The position numbers were made by a program, and so were the translations under genes. Below are positions 19,444 to 29,089 of a stretch of DNA of 64,000 nucleotides, in pieces (the stretch's first letter is position 1; every line of letters begins with the position of its first letter). The stretch covers positions 6,696,001 through 6,760,000 of the forward strand of contig NZ_CP050831.1 in assembly GCF_012113595.1 (NCBI RefSeq), in the 5' to 3' direction. Below the pieces are notes generated by a model, which saw only the letters and a list, made by a program, of their open reading frames with translations, was not told the origin of the DNA and did no database searches. Source of the stretch: Bacteroides faecium. GTDB lineage: Bacteria; Bacteroidota; Bacteroidia; Bacteroidales; Bacteroidaceae.

Positions 19444-19494
19444 TCGTCATGAATTTGGTTCTTCTATGCATTACATTCCTTGTGGATGTCACGA

Positions 19495-19660
19495 TATAGA
19501 AGATTAAAAGGGAATACCGTGTGAATCGGTAACAGTATCCGCTGCTGTATTTTCCCGTACTGCTGTTGAAAAGCAGTACAGTTTGTAGTAATTTGTCACT
19601 GGGATTTTTTCACTGGGAAGGCACTACAAATAAAGGGAATAAGTCAGAAGACCTACCTTT
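19495..19660 (+). promoter_or_regulatory. Cobalamin riboswitch 1
   Basis: The hallmark order is present: AAAAGGGAA (19506-19514), GTGTGAATCGG, then ATCCGCTGCTGTA, later GTCACTGGG and CACTGGGAAGGC, and finally the B12 box AAGTCAGAAGACCTACC (about 19640-19656). This is the standard cobalamin aptamer. Just downstream, 19711-19742 (TCTCAAC...GTTGAGA with an inner CACA/TGTG hairpin) is a likely expression-platform stem. It should repress the PKD-lipoprotein operon when cobalamin is plentiful. Confidence 0.94.
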
Positions 19661-19710
19661 TTCGATTGAATTTTACTCCTGCGGCATACGGGAAGCAGTT
19701 CGAAGTTTTA

Positions 19711-19742
19711 TTCTCAACAACACATATCGTGTGCGGTTGAGA
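19711..19742 (+). promoter_or_regulatory. Candidate expression-platform hairpin of riboswitch 1
   Basis: TCTCAAC and GTTGAGA arms enclose a second CACA/TGTG stem. There is no strong T run behind it, so control may act on translation or through another stem. It lies between the aptamer and the start codon at 19837. Confidence 0.45.
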
Positions 19743-19836
19743 AGATTCCTTTCATGACTACACTTGCCGGAGATATCTGCCGCTCCATGTAAAATTCATT
19801 ATCACTCTTGTTTATAACCCAATTAAAAAGAGACTT

Positions 19837-21591
19837 ATGATGAATGAATTTTGGAGAACAATCGCTAAGTTACTAATGCTATGCTGCATCGCCGCTCTTG
19901 CTTCTTGCGGAAATGACCGCAATCTCGGAGAAGACGAAGGAGTTATCACTCCGGGCGGAGACGGAAAGAACCCACCTGTCATTACTTTCGACAATGGTAC
20001 CGGTATTTATACTGTGAAAATACTAAAGGATATCACTATTACCCCTGTTGTGGATAACGCCACCGATCCCGTATATACATGGAAGGACGAGAAAGGCAAG
20101 ATTGTCAGTACAGACGCCTCATTCACTTATTCATCGCCGGCAGACGGGGAAAAGTTCTTCACTTTCAGGGTAGACGCGAAAAACGGAAGTGCCCAGGAAG
20201 AACTCCGGATAGACGTTATGGACAAGATGATTCCGTCAGTATCGTTAATCCAGTATTATTCTACGTATGTAGGAGAAAGTGTTACTATCAAGTCAGCCGT
20301 AAACTTCACGGAAGGCAGCACCTATAAGTGGACGAATGAAGAAGGCGCTATCATAGGTGATAAAGAAGAGTACACATTCGTGGCGACACAAGAAGGCTCG
20401 TTTAATATAACTCTTACAGTAACGAATGAAGACGGCCCCGGGAAAGCAACAACGACCATACGGGTAGCACCCGAAAGAAAGCTCAATATTACTTTTGAGA
20501 ACGAACGTCAAACTGTACCCGCAGGACGCGCCGCCTGTGTAGCTCCTATTATTACGGACAACACAGAGAATACCACTTACGCATGGGAAGTGAACGGAGA
20601 ACCATACCTGAACGAAACAAAACCAACCTTTACTTTTACACCACCGGCAGCAGGAGAATACAAAGTGAAAGTAACGGGAACAGACGGCGATGTTTCAGCA
20701 GAGGCTGCACAAACCATAGAATGCCTGCAATCGGACGAAACAGCCCGTTACCGTGCTCCGCAAGCCGGAAGTTCGAGCAGCAAAGTAACGGTATATAATC
20801 TTCTGCCTGCACCCGGACAGTTCGTACAACAAATAAGCGGAAAGACGGAAGCAGAAGCATGCCGTTATGCCGAAACCCGGATGAACGAAGTAGACAATTA
20901 TGTCTCATTGGGAGCATGGGGTGGATACATCGTTGTAGGGTTCGATCATAGCGTTTATAATGCCAGCGCTAGCGACAACAACCAATACGACTTCTCAATC
21001 ATAGGCAATGCTTTCAACGGAAGTTCCGAGCCGGGGATAGTCTACGTGATGCAGGATGAAAACGGAAACGGACTGCCGGACGACACATGGTATGAACTGA
21101 AAGGCTGCGAAACAGGCAAATCTACCACTTGGCAGAATTATTCCGTCACCTACTACCGCCCCCCTACCTACAATATGCCCGTACAGTGGATAGACAACCG
21201 TGGCAATACAGGAACTACAGATTTGAGACCGGCTTTCCCCGGTTGGCTGAAGGGAGACTCTTATGAACTGCGCGGCACCCGGATTAAAGAAAGAACCTTC
21301 CTCAATAATAATGGAATCTGGAGTAACGAATCTTACGAGTGGGGATATGCCGACAACTACGGTGAAGACTTCCTCTCTGACGGAGATAACCACGATGCCA
21401 ATGCCATAGGAAATGGTTTCAAGATAAAGAATGCCATATATCCTGACGGAACTCCTGTCAATCTGCGTTATATAGACTTTATAAAAGTACAGACAGGCGT
21501 CCAGTCTCAAGCGGGAGTTCTCGGTGAAGTATCTACCGAAGTTTACGGCTTCCGGGATATACAAATGGAAAAGGCTCCCGGACAACTCTAA
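19837..21591 (+). CDS. PKD-repeat surface lipoprotein with C-terminal domain shared with the 32371 gene (candidate B12 binder)
   Basis: The 584-residue product is a lipoprotein (Cys24, LASC). Three Ig/PKD-like domains follow at about residues 45-125, 127-212 and 213-295, then a C-terminal domain (about 315-575). That domain matches the separate protein encoded at 32371-33348 in many blocks: PAPGQF, GGYIVVGFDH, IGNAF versus LGNAF, SEPGIV, DDTWYEL versus DDEWYEL, YEWGYADN, DFIKVQTGV versus DFVKIYTGV. The gene is the first behind cobalamin riboswitch 1. B12-binding lipoproteins called BtuH have been described from such Bacteroides loci and this may be one, but I cannot confirm the family. The PKD domains probably lift the binding domain off the membrane. 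Confidence 0.85.
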   Translation: MMNEFWRTIAKLLMLCCIAALASCGNDRNLGEDEGVITPGGDGKNPPVITFDNGTGIYTVKILKDITITPVVDNATDPVYTWKDEKGKIVSTDASFTYSSPADGEKFFTFRVDAKNGSAQEELRIDVMDKMIPSVSLIQYYSTYVGESVTIKSAVNFTEGSTYKWTNEEGAIIGDKEEYTFVATQEGSFNITLTVTNEDGPGKATTTIRVAPERKLNITFENERQTVPAGRAACVAPIITDNTENTTYAWEVNGEPYLNETKPTFTFTPPAAGEYKVKVTGTDGDVSAEAAQTIECLQSDETARYRAPQAGSSSSKVTVYNLLPAPGQFVQQISGKTEAEACRYAETRMNEVDNYVSLGAWGGYIVVGFDHSVYNASASDNNQYDFSIIGNAFNGSSEPGIVYVMQDENGNGLPDDTWYELKGCETGKSTTWQNYSVTYYRPPTYNMPVQWIDNRGNTGTTDLRPAFPGWLKGDSYELRGTRIKERTFLNNNGIWSNESYEWGYADNYGEDFLSDGDNHDANAIGNGFKIKNAIYPDGTPVNLRYIDFIKVQTGVQSQAGVLGEVSTEVYGFRDIQMEKAPGQL

Positions 21592-21630
21592 ACTTATTTT
21601 CAGTACACAATTTAAATAACAATAAAGAAT

Positions 21631-23514
21631 TTGATTATGACAAAGAACAAAATTTGGAAAATGCTTCTGACGATATTTTTCGTCGGGTTCCTGACTGCGT
21701 GCGGTGACGACGATAACCCGATTACCGGCGTAGACAACAACCCGTTTACCGGCGTAGACAACAATATTCTTTCTTTCTCGCTGTCTCTTGGAGAAAACAC
21801 GTGGCAAGCCGCCATAGTAGACGATAAAGTCATCCTGTCCGCCCCTCAGGGAACGGAGCTTAACGGTGCAACCGCACATTACACTATCAGCGAGCAGGCA
21901 AGTATCACCCCCGACCCGGCAGGCATCAGCGCATGGAACGAAGAACAGCAACTGACGGTGACTTCCTATAACGGGACTTCACGCACTTACAAATATACGG
22001 TTCGCCATACTGACGTTAGTGAAGCCGCCAGTTTCGTTTTAAATTCTCAAGCTGAAGTGGATGCGTTTGCCAAAAGTAACATTACTATTATAGAAGGTAG
22101 TATCTCCATCGCGACAGCTCAAAAAGCGGAAGACCCCGTCAAGAATCTGGACGGTCTGTCCGCACTGACAGAGGTACTGGACGATATCAATATCGGCGGA
22201 TACTACCAAGGAGAAAACCTGAACGGTCTTGCCAATCTGAAAAAAGCAGGAAACCTGACTATCACTTCACGCAATACCGATAACGAAACACTAACAGACA
22301 TCACCTTACCCTCATTAGTTTCTGTTCGCAAGAATCTTACAATTAGCGAAAGCAAGTACTATAAAAAGATAGCTTTTCCCCATTTGGAAACCGTAAGCGG
22401 AAACTTTACCGTTAACGCCTCGGCTATGGAGCAGTTTAATGTAAACTCCCTTAAGAGAGTAGATGGCGATAATGGCTTTACGATCATTGGAGGTGTCATG
22501 ACTCAATTAGAGCTACCAGCATTGGAAGTAGTGAATAAATCTCTTTATATCAGAGGTGAGAAGAGTACGAATGAACTGCTGACAATCAATTTACCTCTGT
22601 TAACCACGTGTGCCTTACTTAGTATAGAGAATGCCGTTAAGCTGGAAAACCTGAAGATTCCGGTATTGAAGAATCTAACCACCGGACTTACTCTAAGCGG
22701 ATGTAGTGTTTTTAGTGATGAAAGTCTCAAAAACACCCTCAACAATATTGAGAGCATCGCAGGAACATTGGCACTCAATGGCACCGGAGTTTTTGATTTA
22801 AACCTGCAAGGGAAAAAGGTGGGGAAAGTACAGATAGGAGCCGATGACTCAACCAAAGAATTTATCATAACGGGAGATGAGCCCTTCGGCAGTATTACTT
22901 TTACGTCGAAGAATATGAATCCACCCACACTGAAAGGATTTACGACTGTGGAAGATTATAATTTAGGAACCAATATAGAAAGCAATTTAATCATTAAAGA
23001 TGTAAAACGTATCAATGGAAAGCTATGGGTATCATACCCTTCAATGGGAACAGCTACCAATATATTACATGATATTCATTTACCAACTTTGGAATATGTC
23101 GGAAACATTGATATAAGTTCTTTAGGAGTAGATGTTGTGTCAGACGAATTAGATGCACCCAATTTACAAACCATAGGAAGTGGTGGCATTTACTTAAATG
23201 TCCATAATGAACAACCCGATTTTTCATTCATTAAAATGAAAAATATTGAAAAGATTGAGGGACAATTGTATATTAAAGCCAGAAGCTCAAATAAATCTCA
23301 AATAAATAAGTTAGACATAAAAGAGATTTTCCCAAAACTGAAAGAATTAACCAATGTCTATATTTGGGGATTTCCTAAACTCTATGATTATAGCTCATTC
23401 AAAGAATTTATAGACAATGGCATGATAACTACATGGAAGGTTACATACTGTGGTTATAAACCGACTTTACAACAAATGAAAGATTCACCGACTGGTGATT
23501 TCACCAATAATTAA
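21631..23514 (+). CDS. Lipoprotein with Ig-like N-terminus and receptor-L/LRR-like repeats
   Basis: The 627-residue product, or 625 from the second Met (MTKNK), has a lipobox ending LTACGDDD. After a short tandem repeat (NPITGVDNN, NPFTGVDNN) comes an Ig-like domain (about residues 45-130, ending TSRTYKYTVRHTD). About 480 residues of regular strand-turn repeats follow, rich in phrases such as LTDITLPSLVSVRKNLTI and LELPALEVVNKSLYI, like receptor-L or BspA-type solenoids. It is in the riboswitch 1 operon, 40 bases after the PKD lipoprotein, so a role in surface B12 capture or docking is inferred from context. No ligand can be assigned. Confidence 0.8.
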   Translation: MIMTKNKIWKMLLTIFFVGFLTACGDDDNPITGVDNNPFTGVDNNILSFSLSLGENTWQAAIVDDKVILSAPQGTELNGATAHYTISEQASITPDPAGISAWNEEQQLTVTSYNGTSRTYKYTVRHTDVSEAASFVLNSQAEVDAFAKSNITIIEGSISIATAQKAEDPVKNLDGLSALTEVLDDINIGGYYQGENLNGLANLKKAGNLTITSRNTDNETLTDITLPSLVSVRKNLTISESKYYKKIAFPHLETVSGNFTVNASAMEQFNVNSLKRVDGDNGFTIIGGVMTQLELPALEVVNKSLYIRGEKSTNELLTINLPLLTTCALLSIENAVKLENLKIPVLKNLTTGLTLSGCSVFSDESLKNTLNNIESIAGTLALNGTGVFDLNLQGKKVGKVQIGADDSTKEFIITGDEPFGSITFTSKNMNPPTLKGFTTVEDYNLGTNIESNLIIKDVKRINGKLWVSYPSMGTATNILHDIHLPTLEYVGNIDISSLGVDVVSDELDAPNLQTIGSGGIYLNVHNEQPDFSFIKMKNIEKIEGQLYIKARSSNKSQINKLDIKEIFPKLKELTNVYIWGFPKLYDYSSFKEFIDNGMITTWKVTYCGYKPTLQQMKDSPTGDFTNN

Positions 23515-23533
23515 TCATTAAATAATTCACAAA

Positions 23534-24661
23534 ATGAAAAAGAAGTATCTTTTTTATGCAGCCTTTGCATTGACATTCGTGCTGGGCAGTTGTAGTGATG
23601 AAATGTTCGACAATGCCGGACAAGTAAATGAACCTTCTTCACAAAACACACGTGCAGTAGGCAATGCGAGTTGGACGAAAGCATACGTGTTATGCGAAGG
23701 TACCTGGAAACAGAATCCGCCATCTTTGCCAGGAAAGCTGATAACGTATGATAACAACTGGGTAGGAACTGACACATTAGAAGTCGGAGATACAGGCAAT
23801 GATCTCATTCAATATGGTTCTAAATTATATTGTGCTGTCAGCGGCCATGACTTAACAGCTGACAATGGAGGGATCTGGGTACTCAATGCCGCCACAGGAG
23901 TACCATATACCACCACAATGAAACAATATGACGACCCAAAGAATGGACACAATGCTATGCCACGTCGTCTTGCTGCTTATGGAGGAGAAGTATACATCAC
24001 GCTTTATTCAGGAGCTGTGATAGCTATTGATACTCTCGATTATGAAATAACAAAGTCTATAGAATTAGATGCCACTTATTCCGAAGGTATATGCATTGCT
24101 TATGATACTGTATATGTCTGCAATTCAGGTAATGCAGGAGACTTATATGCCGGACAAGGTACTAGTATCTCAAAGCTTCCACTTGACCTTAGGTCAGAAA
24201 CACAGATTACCGTCCCCACCAATCCAAAATTGATAGCACAAGCTCCGAACGGAACTCTCTATTTCAATTCTTTGGGTAACTATACAACAGAGAAATCTGC
24301 ATTGTATAAATTAGAAGGAGAAAGTTATTCTCTTCCCGCTGTAGCAAATCTAGTAGATGCATTTAAAATAGGCAATAACGCTATTTATACTACATACGTA
24401 GACTGGTATGACCCAAGCTATGAAATGCCAACTACTTTACAAAAAGTATCATTCAGTGGAGTTGCTACACCATTTACTACAGATATTCCTGATCTGATGC
24501 TTGGTTATAGCGTTTCTGTAAACCCATTTAACGGAGATGTCTGCTTCGGACAAAGCGGAGAAGATCTATATGTTTACGATTCTGACGGAGCACCTATACG
24601 CGTAGATACCCCTATAAAGACTGGCACAGGTAATCCTAATAGTGTAGTATTCGTTAAATAA
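23534..24661 (+). CDS. BtuG-like beta-propeller lipoprotein
   Basis: The 375-residue protein has a lipobox at Cys20 (LGSCSDE) and repeating YncE/BtuG-like blades (ITYDNNWVGTDTLEVGDTGN, DLIQYGSKLYCAV, SEGICIAYDTVYVCN, GYSVSVNPFNGDVCFG). It is a paralogue of BtuG encoded just downstream and of the protein at 30922. BtuG proteins hold B12 at the cell surface with very high affinity and sit on BtuB; whether this copy binds corrinoids is inference. Its C-terminal strand ends NPNSVVFVK. A hairpin with a T-rich tail follows its stop, so it is probably the last gene of the riboswitch 1 transcript. Confidence 0.85.
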   Translation: MKKKYLFYAAFALTFVLGSCSDEMFDNAGQVNEPSSQNTRAVGNASWTKAYVLCEGTWKQNPPSLPGKLITYDNNWVGTDTLEVGDTGNDLIQYGSKLYCAVSGHDLTADNGGIWVLNAATGVPYTTTMKQYDDPKNGHNAMPRRLAAYGGEVYITLYSGAVIAIDTLDYEITKSIELDATYSEGICIAYDTVYVCNSGNAGDLYAGQGTSISKLPLDLRSETQITVPTNPKLIAQAPNGTLYFNSLGNYTTEKSALYKLEGESYSLPAVANLVDAFKIGNNAIYTTYVDWYDPSYEMPTTLQKVSFSGVATPFTTDIPDLMLGYSVSVNPFNGDVCFGQSGEDLYVYDSDGAPIRVDTPIKTGTGNPNSVVFVK

Positions 24662-24698
24662 CTTTTCCAGTCAAAACTGAAAAGTTCCAATCAATCTC

Positions 24699-24752
24699 AT
24701 TCACCTCTCTCCGAAACTTCTTCGCGAGGGAGGTGAATCTTCTTATTTTTTC
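24699..24752 (+). terminator. Terminator or attenuator inside the B12 island
   Basis: Arms ATTCACCTC (24699-24707) and GAGGTGAAT (24730-24738) form a perfect 9-bp stem followed by a T-rich run (24739-24752). It separates the propeller gene from btuG. A TACTTTTG box at 24754-24761 sits right behind it and could restart transcription. Confidence 0.72.
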
Positions 24753-24753
24753 C

Positions 24754-24761
24754 TACTTTTG
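24754..24761 (+). promoter_or_regulatory. Possible internal promoter for btuGBFCD
   Basis: TACTTTTG fits the TAnnTTTG -7 box and lies 43 bases before the btuG start, directly after the hairpin. The -33 region is weak, so this remains a candidate. Confidence 0.4.
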
Positions 24762-24803
24762 TCTCCCGATAAAAAGAGATATATTGTTGATAAGTACAAC
24801 CGC

Positions 24804-25877
24804 ATGAAGATAAAGACTCAAATAATCATTCCCCTCTTTCTCCTATTCCTTGCCGTAGCATCGTGCATGGACTACGAACCACCCCTAAAAACGCCTACTT
24901 TAGTGCCGGACAACGTACTGTTCATCACCAATGAAGGAAACTTCCAGTATAGCAGCGCCAGCCTTTCCTTCTATGACATGAAGACAGAAAAAGTGGAAAA
25001 TGACGCATTCTATCGTGCCAACGGAAGAAAACTGGGCGACGTGGCACAATCCATGACCATTTATGACGGAAAAGCATACATAGTCGTCAATAATTCGGGA
25101 GTAGTATTTGTGGTCAATCCGCAAACTCTTGAAATACTCGGTGGTATCAATAACCTGACTTCACCGAGATACGTGCATTTCGTTAGCAGTACGAAAGCCT
25201 ATATTACTGACTTGTACGCCCCCATCATCACCATATTCAACCCGGAAACCCTGCAAAAGACAGGGACTATCGACACCAAAGGACACAAATCGACGGAACA
25301 AATGGTGCAATACGGAAAGTATGTATTCACCAATTGCTGGTCTTACGACAATAAGATTCTAGTGATAGACACCGAAACAGACCAAGTGGTGGACGAAATA
25401 CCCGTAGGCGTACAACCCACTTCGCTCGTTATTGATAAATATAACCAAATATGGACAATAACCGATGGCGGATACGAAGGCAGCCCGTATGGATACGAAG
25501 CACCGGCTCTCTACAAAATAGATGCCGCCACCCGGACAGCCACCCAATTCTATACTTTCGGGAAAGGGAAAAGAGCTTCGGAAGTAAATCTTAACGGCAA
25601 ACGGGATACGCTTTATTTTATCAGTGAAGACATCTGGCGAATGGATGTCACCGACTCACGCGTTCCGGTACGCCCGTTCCTGAAGTCACCGGGCAGGAAC
25701 AGTATCTTCTACGGACTGGCGATAGACCCTCACACCTCGGAAGTGTACGTCGCGGATGCCATAGACTACACACAACCCGGTGTTATCTACCGGTTTACTC
25801 CCGAAGCTGTGCCCGTAGACACCTTCAAGGTGGGCGTCATTCCCGGAGCATTTTGTTTCAACTATAACGAAAACTGA
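24804..25877 (+). CDS. btuG: BtuG surface cobalamin-binding beta-propeller lipoprotein
   Basis: The start is set at ATG 24804 (MKIKTQIIIPLFLLF), which gives a clean lipoprotein signal with Cys21; an earlier TTG in frame would add 15 hydrophilic residues in front of it. The 357-residue body is a seven-bladed propeller of the DUF5074/YncE type, with blades such as QSMTIYDGKAYIVVNNSGVV and GVQPTSLVIDKYNQIWTITD. In Bacteroides BtuG binds B12 on the cell surface and forms a lid over BtuB. Here it lies 3 bases upstream of btuB, the conserved pairing, which makes this the canonical BtuG among three propeller paralogues in the window. Confidence 0.93.
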   Translation: MKIKTQIIIPLFLLFLAVASCMDYEPPLKTPTLVPDNVLFITNEGNFQYSSASLSFYDMKTEKVENDAFYRANGRKLGDVAQSMTIYDGKAYIVVNNSGVVFVVNPQTLEILGGINNLTSPRYVHFVSSTKAYITDLYAPIITIFNPETLQKTGTIDTKGHKSTEQMVQYGKYVFTNCWSYDNKILVIDTETDQVVDEIPVGVQPTSLVIDKYNQIWTITDGGYEGSPYGYEAPALYKIDAATRTATQFYTFGKGKRASEVNLNGKRDTLYFISEDIWRMDVTDSRVPVRPFLKSPGRNSIFYGLAIDPHTSEVYVADAIDYTQPGVIYRFTPEAVPVDTFKVGVIPGAFCFNYNEN

Positions 25878-25880
25878 CGT

Positions 25881-27905
25881 ATGCTGAAAAGAATTAAAAT
25901 AGGCATTGTAATTCTGCTAGGCAGTATCTTGTCCGTACAAGGACAGGATAATAGCGTGGCATGGCAATTGCGCATAGATACTGTGACCATTACGGGCAAG
26001 CGTCCGTTCCGTGACATCGGAACCACAAAAACCGTCCTCGACTCTCTCGTACTACGGGAAAGCATAACCAACAGCCTGGCGGATATTCTTTCACAAAGCA
26101 CGTCTATCTTCATCAAAAGCTATGGACGGGGAACGATGGCGACCGCCTCTTTCCGGGGCAGCTCCCCTTCACATACGCAAGTGTTATGGAACGGCATGAA
26201 CATCAACTCCCCCATGTTGGGACAGGTGGACTTCTCACTGATTCCGTCCTTTTTCATCGACGACATGAGCCTGTGGCACGGAGCAAGTTCCGTCAATGTG
26301 ACCGGCAGCGGACTGGGTGGCGCCATCACACTAGGCACAAAGCCGATGGACGAAAAAGGATTCGACCTCAAATTCATACAAGGCATCAGTAGCTACCGGA
26401 CATTCGACGATTTCCTGCACTTCCGCTATGGAGGCGAGAAATGGCAAAGCTCCACCCGTCTCTACTTCGTCCATTCAAAGAATGACTTCAAGTACACCAA
26501 TTACGAAAAAGCATCCATCGGCGATGACGGCAGCTACAACGAGGAATATGAAAAAAGCAGGAACAAGAATTGCGAGTATCAGGACTTCCACGCACTGCAA
26601 GAGCTCTACTACGACCGCAAAGACGGCAATAAGTTTTCATTGGCGGCCTGGTTCATGAACTCCGACCGGGGAATACCAATGCTGACAACCGACCAGCACA
26701 AAGACAGAGAGTATAAAACCAGACAGGAAGAAACGACATTCCGTGCCGTAGGGGGATGGGACAAAACTGCCGAAAAGCTGAAAGCGTCCGGTAAACTGGG
26801 ATATACCTATACACACATGCTATACACGTATAATGTACATGCAGAAGAAACACCCGCCAACCAAATGCAGAACGCAAGCAGTTATGTTTATTCCGGCTTC
26901 CTGTCAGGAAACGTGGAATATATACCTACTGAAAAGTGGATGTTCGGAGCAACAGTGAACGGAGCATACCATTATGCCGACACATGGGAAGCGATACATG
27001 GAACGGGGTATTTTGAAGGCCGTCCGGAAGTGTCAGCCCTTGCCACCGCACGCTACCGGCCTTGTTCGCGCATAGGATTGGCGTTTGACTTGCGGGAAAC
27101 GTTCTACGACGACAAATTTACGCCGCCTATCCCCGCCGCTTTCCTCGACGTGACGCTTTGGCCACGTTACGGATTAATGCTCAAGGCATCTATCGCCCGC
27201 AACTACCGCTATCCCACGCTGAACGACCTTTACTTCCTGCCGGGAGGAAACCCGGATTTGCTACCGGAGAAGGGATTCACATACGACACGGGAATTGAAT
27301 TTACAATCAAATCGGATGACCTCTTTTCACTGAAAGGTGAAGTGACGGCTTTCGATTCGCACATCGACAATTGGATTCTCTGGGTGCCACACCCGAAAGG
27401 TTACTGGACCCCGCGCAACGTGAAACAGGTACACAGCTACGGCTTCGAAGTGAAAGGAAAAGCCTCTCTGCATCTGGGTGACTGGACAATCTGGCTCGAT
27501 GCCAACTGGAACCTCACCAAAGCAATCAACAACGGTGAACCTGCCAACTCTGAAGACGTATCCGTCGGAAAGCAGCTTGTCTATATCCCCCAGTATTCGG
27601 CAGCCCTCATGGGACAAGTGAGTTGGAAGGATTTCTACTTTCTATACAAGTATAATTACTACAGCGAACGTTTTACGACTTCAAGCAACGAACTATATAC
27701 CCAAAGGGATAAACTGAATTCTTACTACATGAACGATGTATCGCTGGAAAAACGGTTTCAATGGAAAAAGACGGCTCTGTCCGTGAAGTTTTCCGTTTTC
27801 AACTTGTTCAACGAAGAATATGTGTCGGTACTCAGCCGCCCGATGCCGGGAAGGAATTATAGTCTGACTATCGGGATTAACCCGCACTGGGGGAAAAAGA
27901 AGTAA
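25881..27905 (+). CDS. btuB: BtuB TonB-dependent cobalamin transporter
   Basis: The 674-residue outer-membrane protein has a signal peptide ending near SVQGQ, a TonB-box-like segment (RIDTVTITGKRP), a plug (ILSQSTSIFIKSYGRGTMAT, then SFRGSSPSHTQVLWNGMNIN) and a barrel with a typical last stretch (NLFNEEYVSVLSRPMPGRNY). It carries B12 handed over by BtuG into the periplasm, driven by TonB. The size is close to enterobacterial BtuB and far below SusC, so this is the compact corrinoid-type receptor. It is co-transcribed with btuG (3-base gap) and precedes btuF. Confidence 0.95.
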   Translation: MLKRIKIGIVILLGSILSVQGQDNSVAWQLRIDTVTITGKRPFRDIGTTKTVLDSLVLRESITNSLADILSQSTSIFIKSYGRGTMATASFRGSSPSHTQVLWNGMNINSPMLGQVDFSLIPSFFIDDMSLWHGASSVNVTGSGLGGAITLGTKPMDEKGFDLKFIQGISSYRTFDDFLHFRYGGEKWQSSTRLYFVHSKNDFKYTNYEKASIGDDGSYNEEYEKSRNKNCEYQDFHALQELYYDRKDGNKFSLAAWFMNSDRGIPMLTTDQHKDREYKTRQEETTFRAVGGWDKTAEKLKASGKLGYTYTHMLYTYNVHAEETPANQMQNASSYVYSGFLSGNVEYIPTEKWMFGATVNGAYHYADTWEAIHGTGYFEGRPEVSALATARYRPCSRIGLAFDLRETFYDDKFTPPIPAAFLDVTLWPRYGLMLKASIARNYRYPTLNDLYFLPGGNPDLLPEKGFTYDTGIEFTIKSDDLFSLKGEVTAFDSHIDNWILWVPHPKGYWTPRNVKQVHSYGFEVKGKASLHLGDWTIWLDANWNLTKAINNGEPANSEDVSVGKQLVYIPQYSAALMGQVSWKDFYFLYKYNYYSERFTTSSNELYTQRDKLNSYYMNDVSLEKRFQWKKTALSVKFSVFNLFNEEYVSVLSRPMPGRNYSLTIGINPHWGKKK

Positions 27906-27943
27906 GATATAAATTATTGAAGTATTAAGTATTAAAATAATAG

Positions 27944-29089
27944 ATGATTATGAAGATTAAATCTGCTTTTCCGGTTCTTTCACTGCTATGCCTCTTCTTT
28001 CTGGCAAGTTGCATATCCAACAAAAAGACATCTCTGGAAGCATTCAAACAGGACGTATATACTCCCGAATATGCTTCCGGATTCAAGATAGTGGGAGCAG
28101 ACAACGCAGCCAGTACCCTGATACGTGTTTTCAACCCGTGGCAGGGAGCTGAAAATGTAGAAATGTCCTATTTCGTTTCACGCAACGGCGAACAGGCGCC
28201 TGCCGGATTTACCGGTCCCGTCATTCCTGCCGGAGCACAGCGTATCGTATGTATGTCTTCTTCCTACATTGCCATGCTCGACGCACTGGGACAGGTAGAC
28301 CGCATTGTCGGAGTATCCGGCATTAATTATGTGTCGAATCCTTATGTCCTTTCACACAAAGATTCAATCAAGGATATGGGTCCCGAAATGAACTACGAAC
28401 TATTGCTCGGATTGAAACCGGACGTCGTACTGTTGTATGGTATCGGAGACGCTCAGACCGCCGTGACGGACAAGTTGAAAGAGCTCGCTATTCCTTATAT
28501 ATATATGGGCGAATATCTGGAAGAATCGCCACTGGGCAAAGCGGAATGGCTGGTCGTATTATCCGAACTGACGGACAGCCGGGAAAAGGGAATCGAAATA
28601 TTCCGGGAAATACCGGAACGCTATCTGGCATTAAAAGCCCTCACGAAATCCTCGGAAGAACGTCCCACGGTAATGTTCAATACTCCCTGGAACGACAGTT
28701 GGGTAATGCCTTCCACGAAAAGTTATATGGCACAACTGGTTGCCGACGCCGGAGCCGACTATATCTACAAAGAAAATACCGCCAACAGCTCTACCCCTAT
28801 CGGACTCGAAACTGCTTACGGGCTGATACAGAAAGCCGACTATTGGATTAACGTAGGCTCGGCTGCCACACTGGATGAATTGAAAACAATCAATTCCAAA
28901 TTCAGCGACGCCAAAGCCGTACGCGAGAAAACCGTCTATAACAATAATTTGCGGCTGACTGCTACCGGTGGCAATGACTATTGGGAATCGGCAGTAGTAC
29001 GCCCCGACGTTGTATTGCGTGACCTGATTCATATTTTTCATCCCGAATTAGTATCCGATTCACCTTATTATTACCGTCATCTGGAATGA
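27944..29089 (+). CDS. btuF: BtuF-like corrinoid ABC-transporter substrate-binding lipoprotein
   Basis: The 381-residue protein (379 from the second Met, MKIKSAFP) is a lipoprotein (FLASC). It has two Rossmann-like lobes of the class III periplasmic binding fold: RIVCMSSSYIAMLDALGQ with VDRIVGVSG, LLGLKPDVVLLYGIGDAQ, then an alpha-helical backbone and ERPTVMFNTPWNDSWVMPS. It delivers B12 in the periplasm to BtuCD. The stop codon overlaps the btuC start (ATGA), showing a tight operon. The N-terminal 60 residues before the first lobe are longer than in E. coli BtuF. Confidence 0.93.
   Translation: MIMKIKSAFPVLSLLCLFFLASCISNKKTSLEAFKQDVYTPEYASGFKIVGADNAASTLIRVFNPWQGAENVEMSYFVSRNGEQAPAGFTGPVIPAGAQRIVCMSSSYIAMLDALGQVDRIVGVSGINYVSNPYVLSHKDSIKDMGPEMNYELLLGLKPDVVLLYGIGDAQTAVTDKLKELAIPYIYMGEYLEESPLGKAEWLVVLSELTDSREKGIEIFREIPERYLALKALTKSSEERPTVMFNTPWNDSWVMPSTKSYMAQLVADAGADYIYKENTANSSTPIGLETAYGLIQKADYWINVGSAATLDELKTINSKFSDAKAVREKTVYNNNLRLTATGGNDYWESAVVRPDVVLRDLIHIFHPELVSDSPYYYRHLE

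Noticed and set aside
24759..24803. Upstream TTG start for btuG
   Set aside because: It would put 15 charged residues before the lipoprotein signal; ATG 24804 gives a clean signal peptide.
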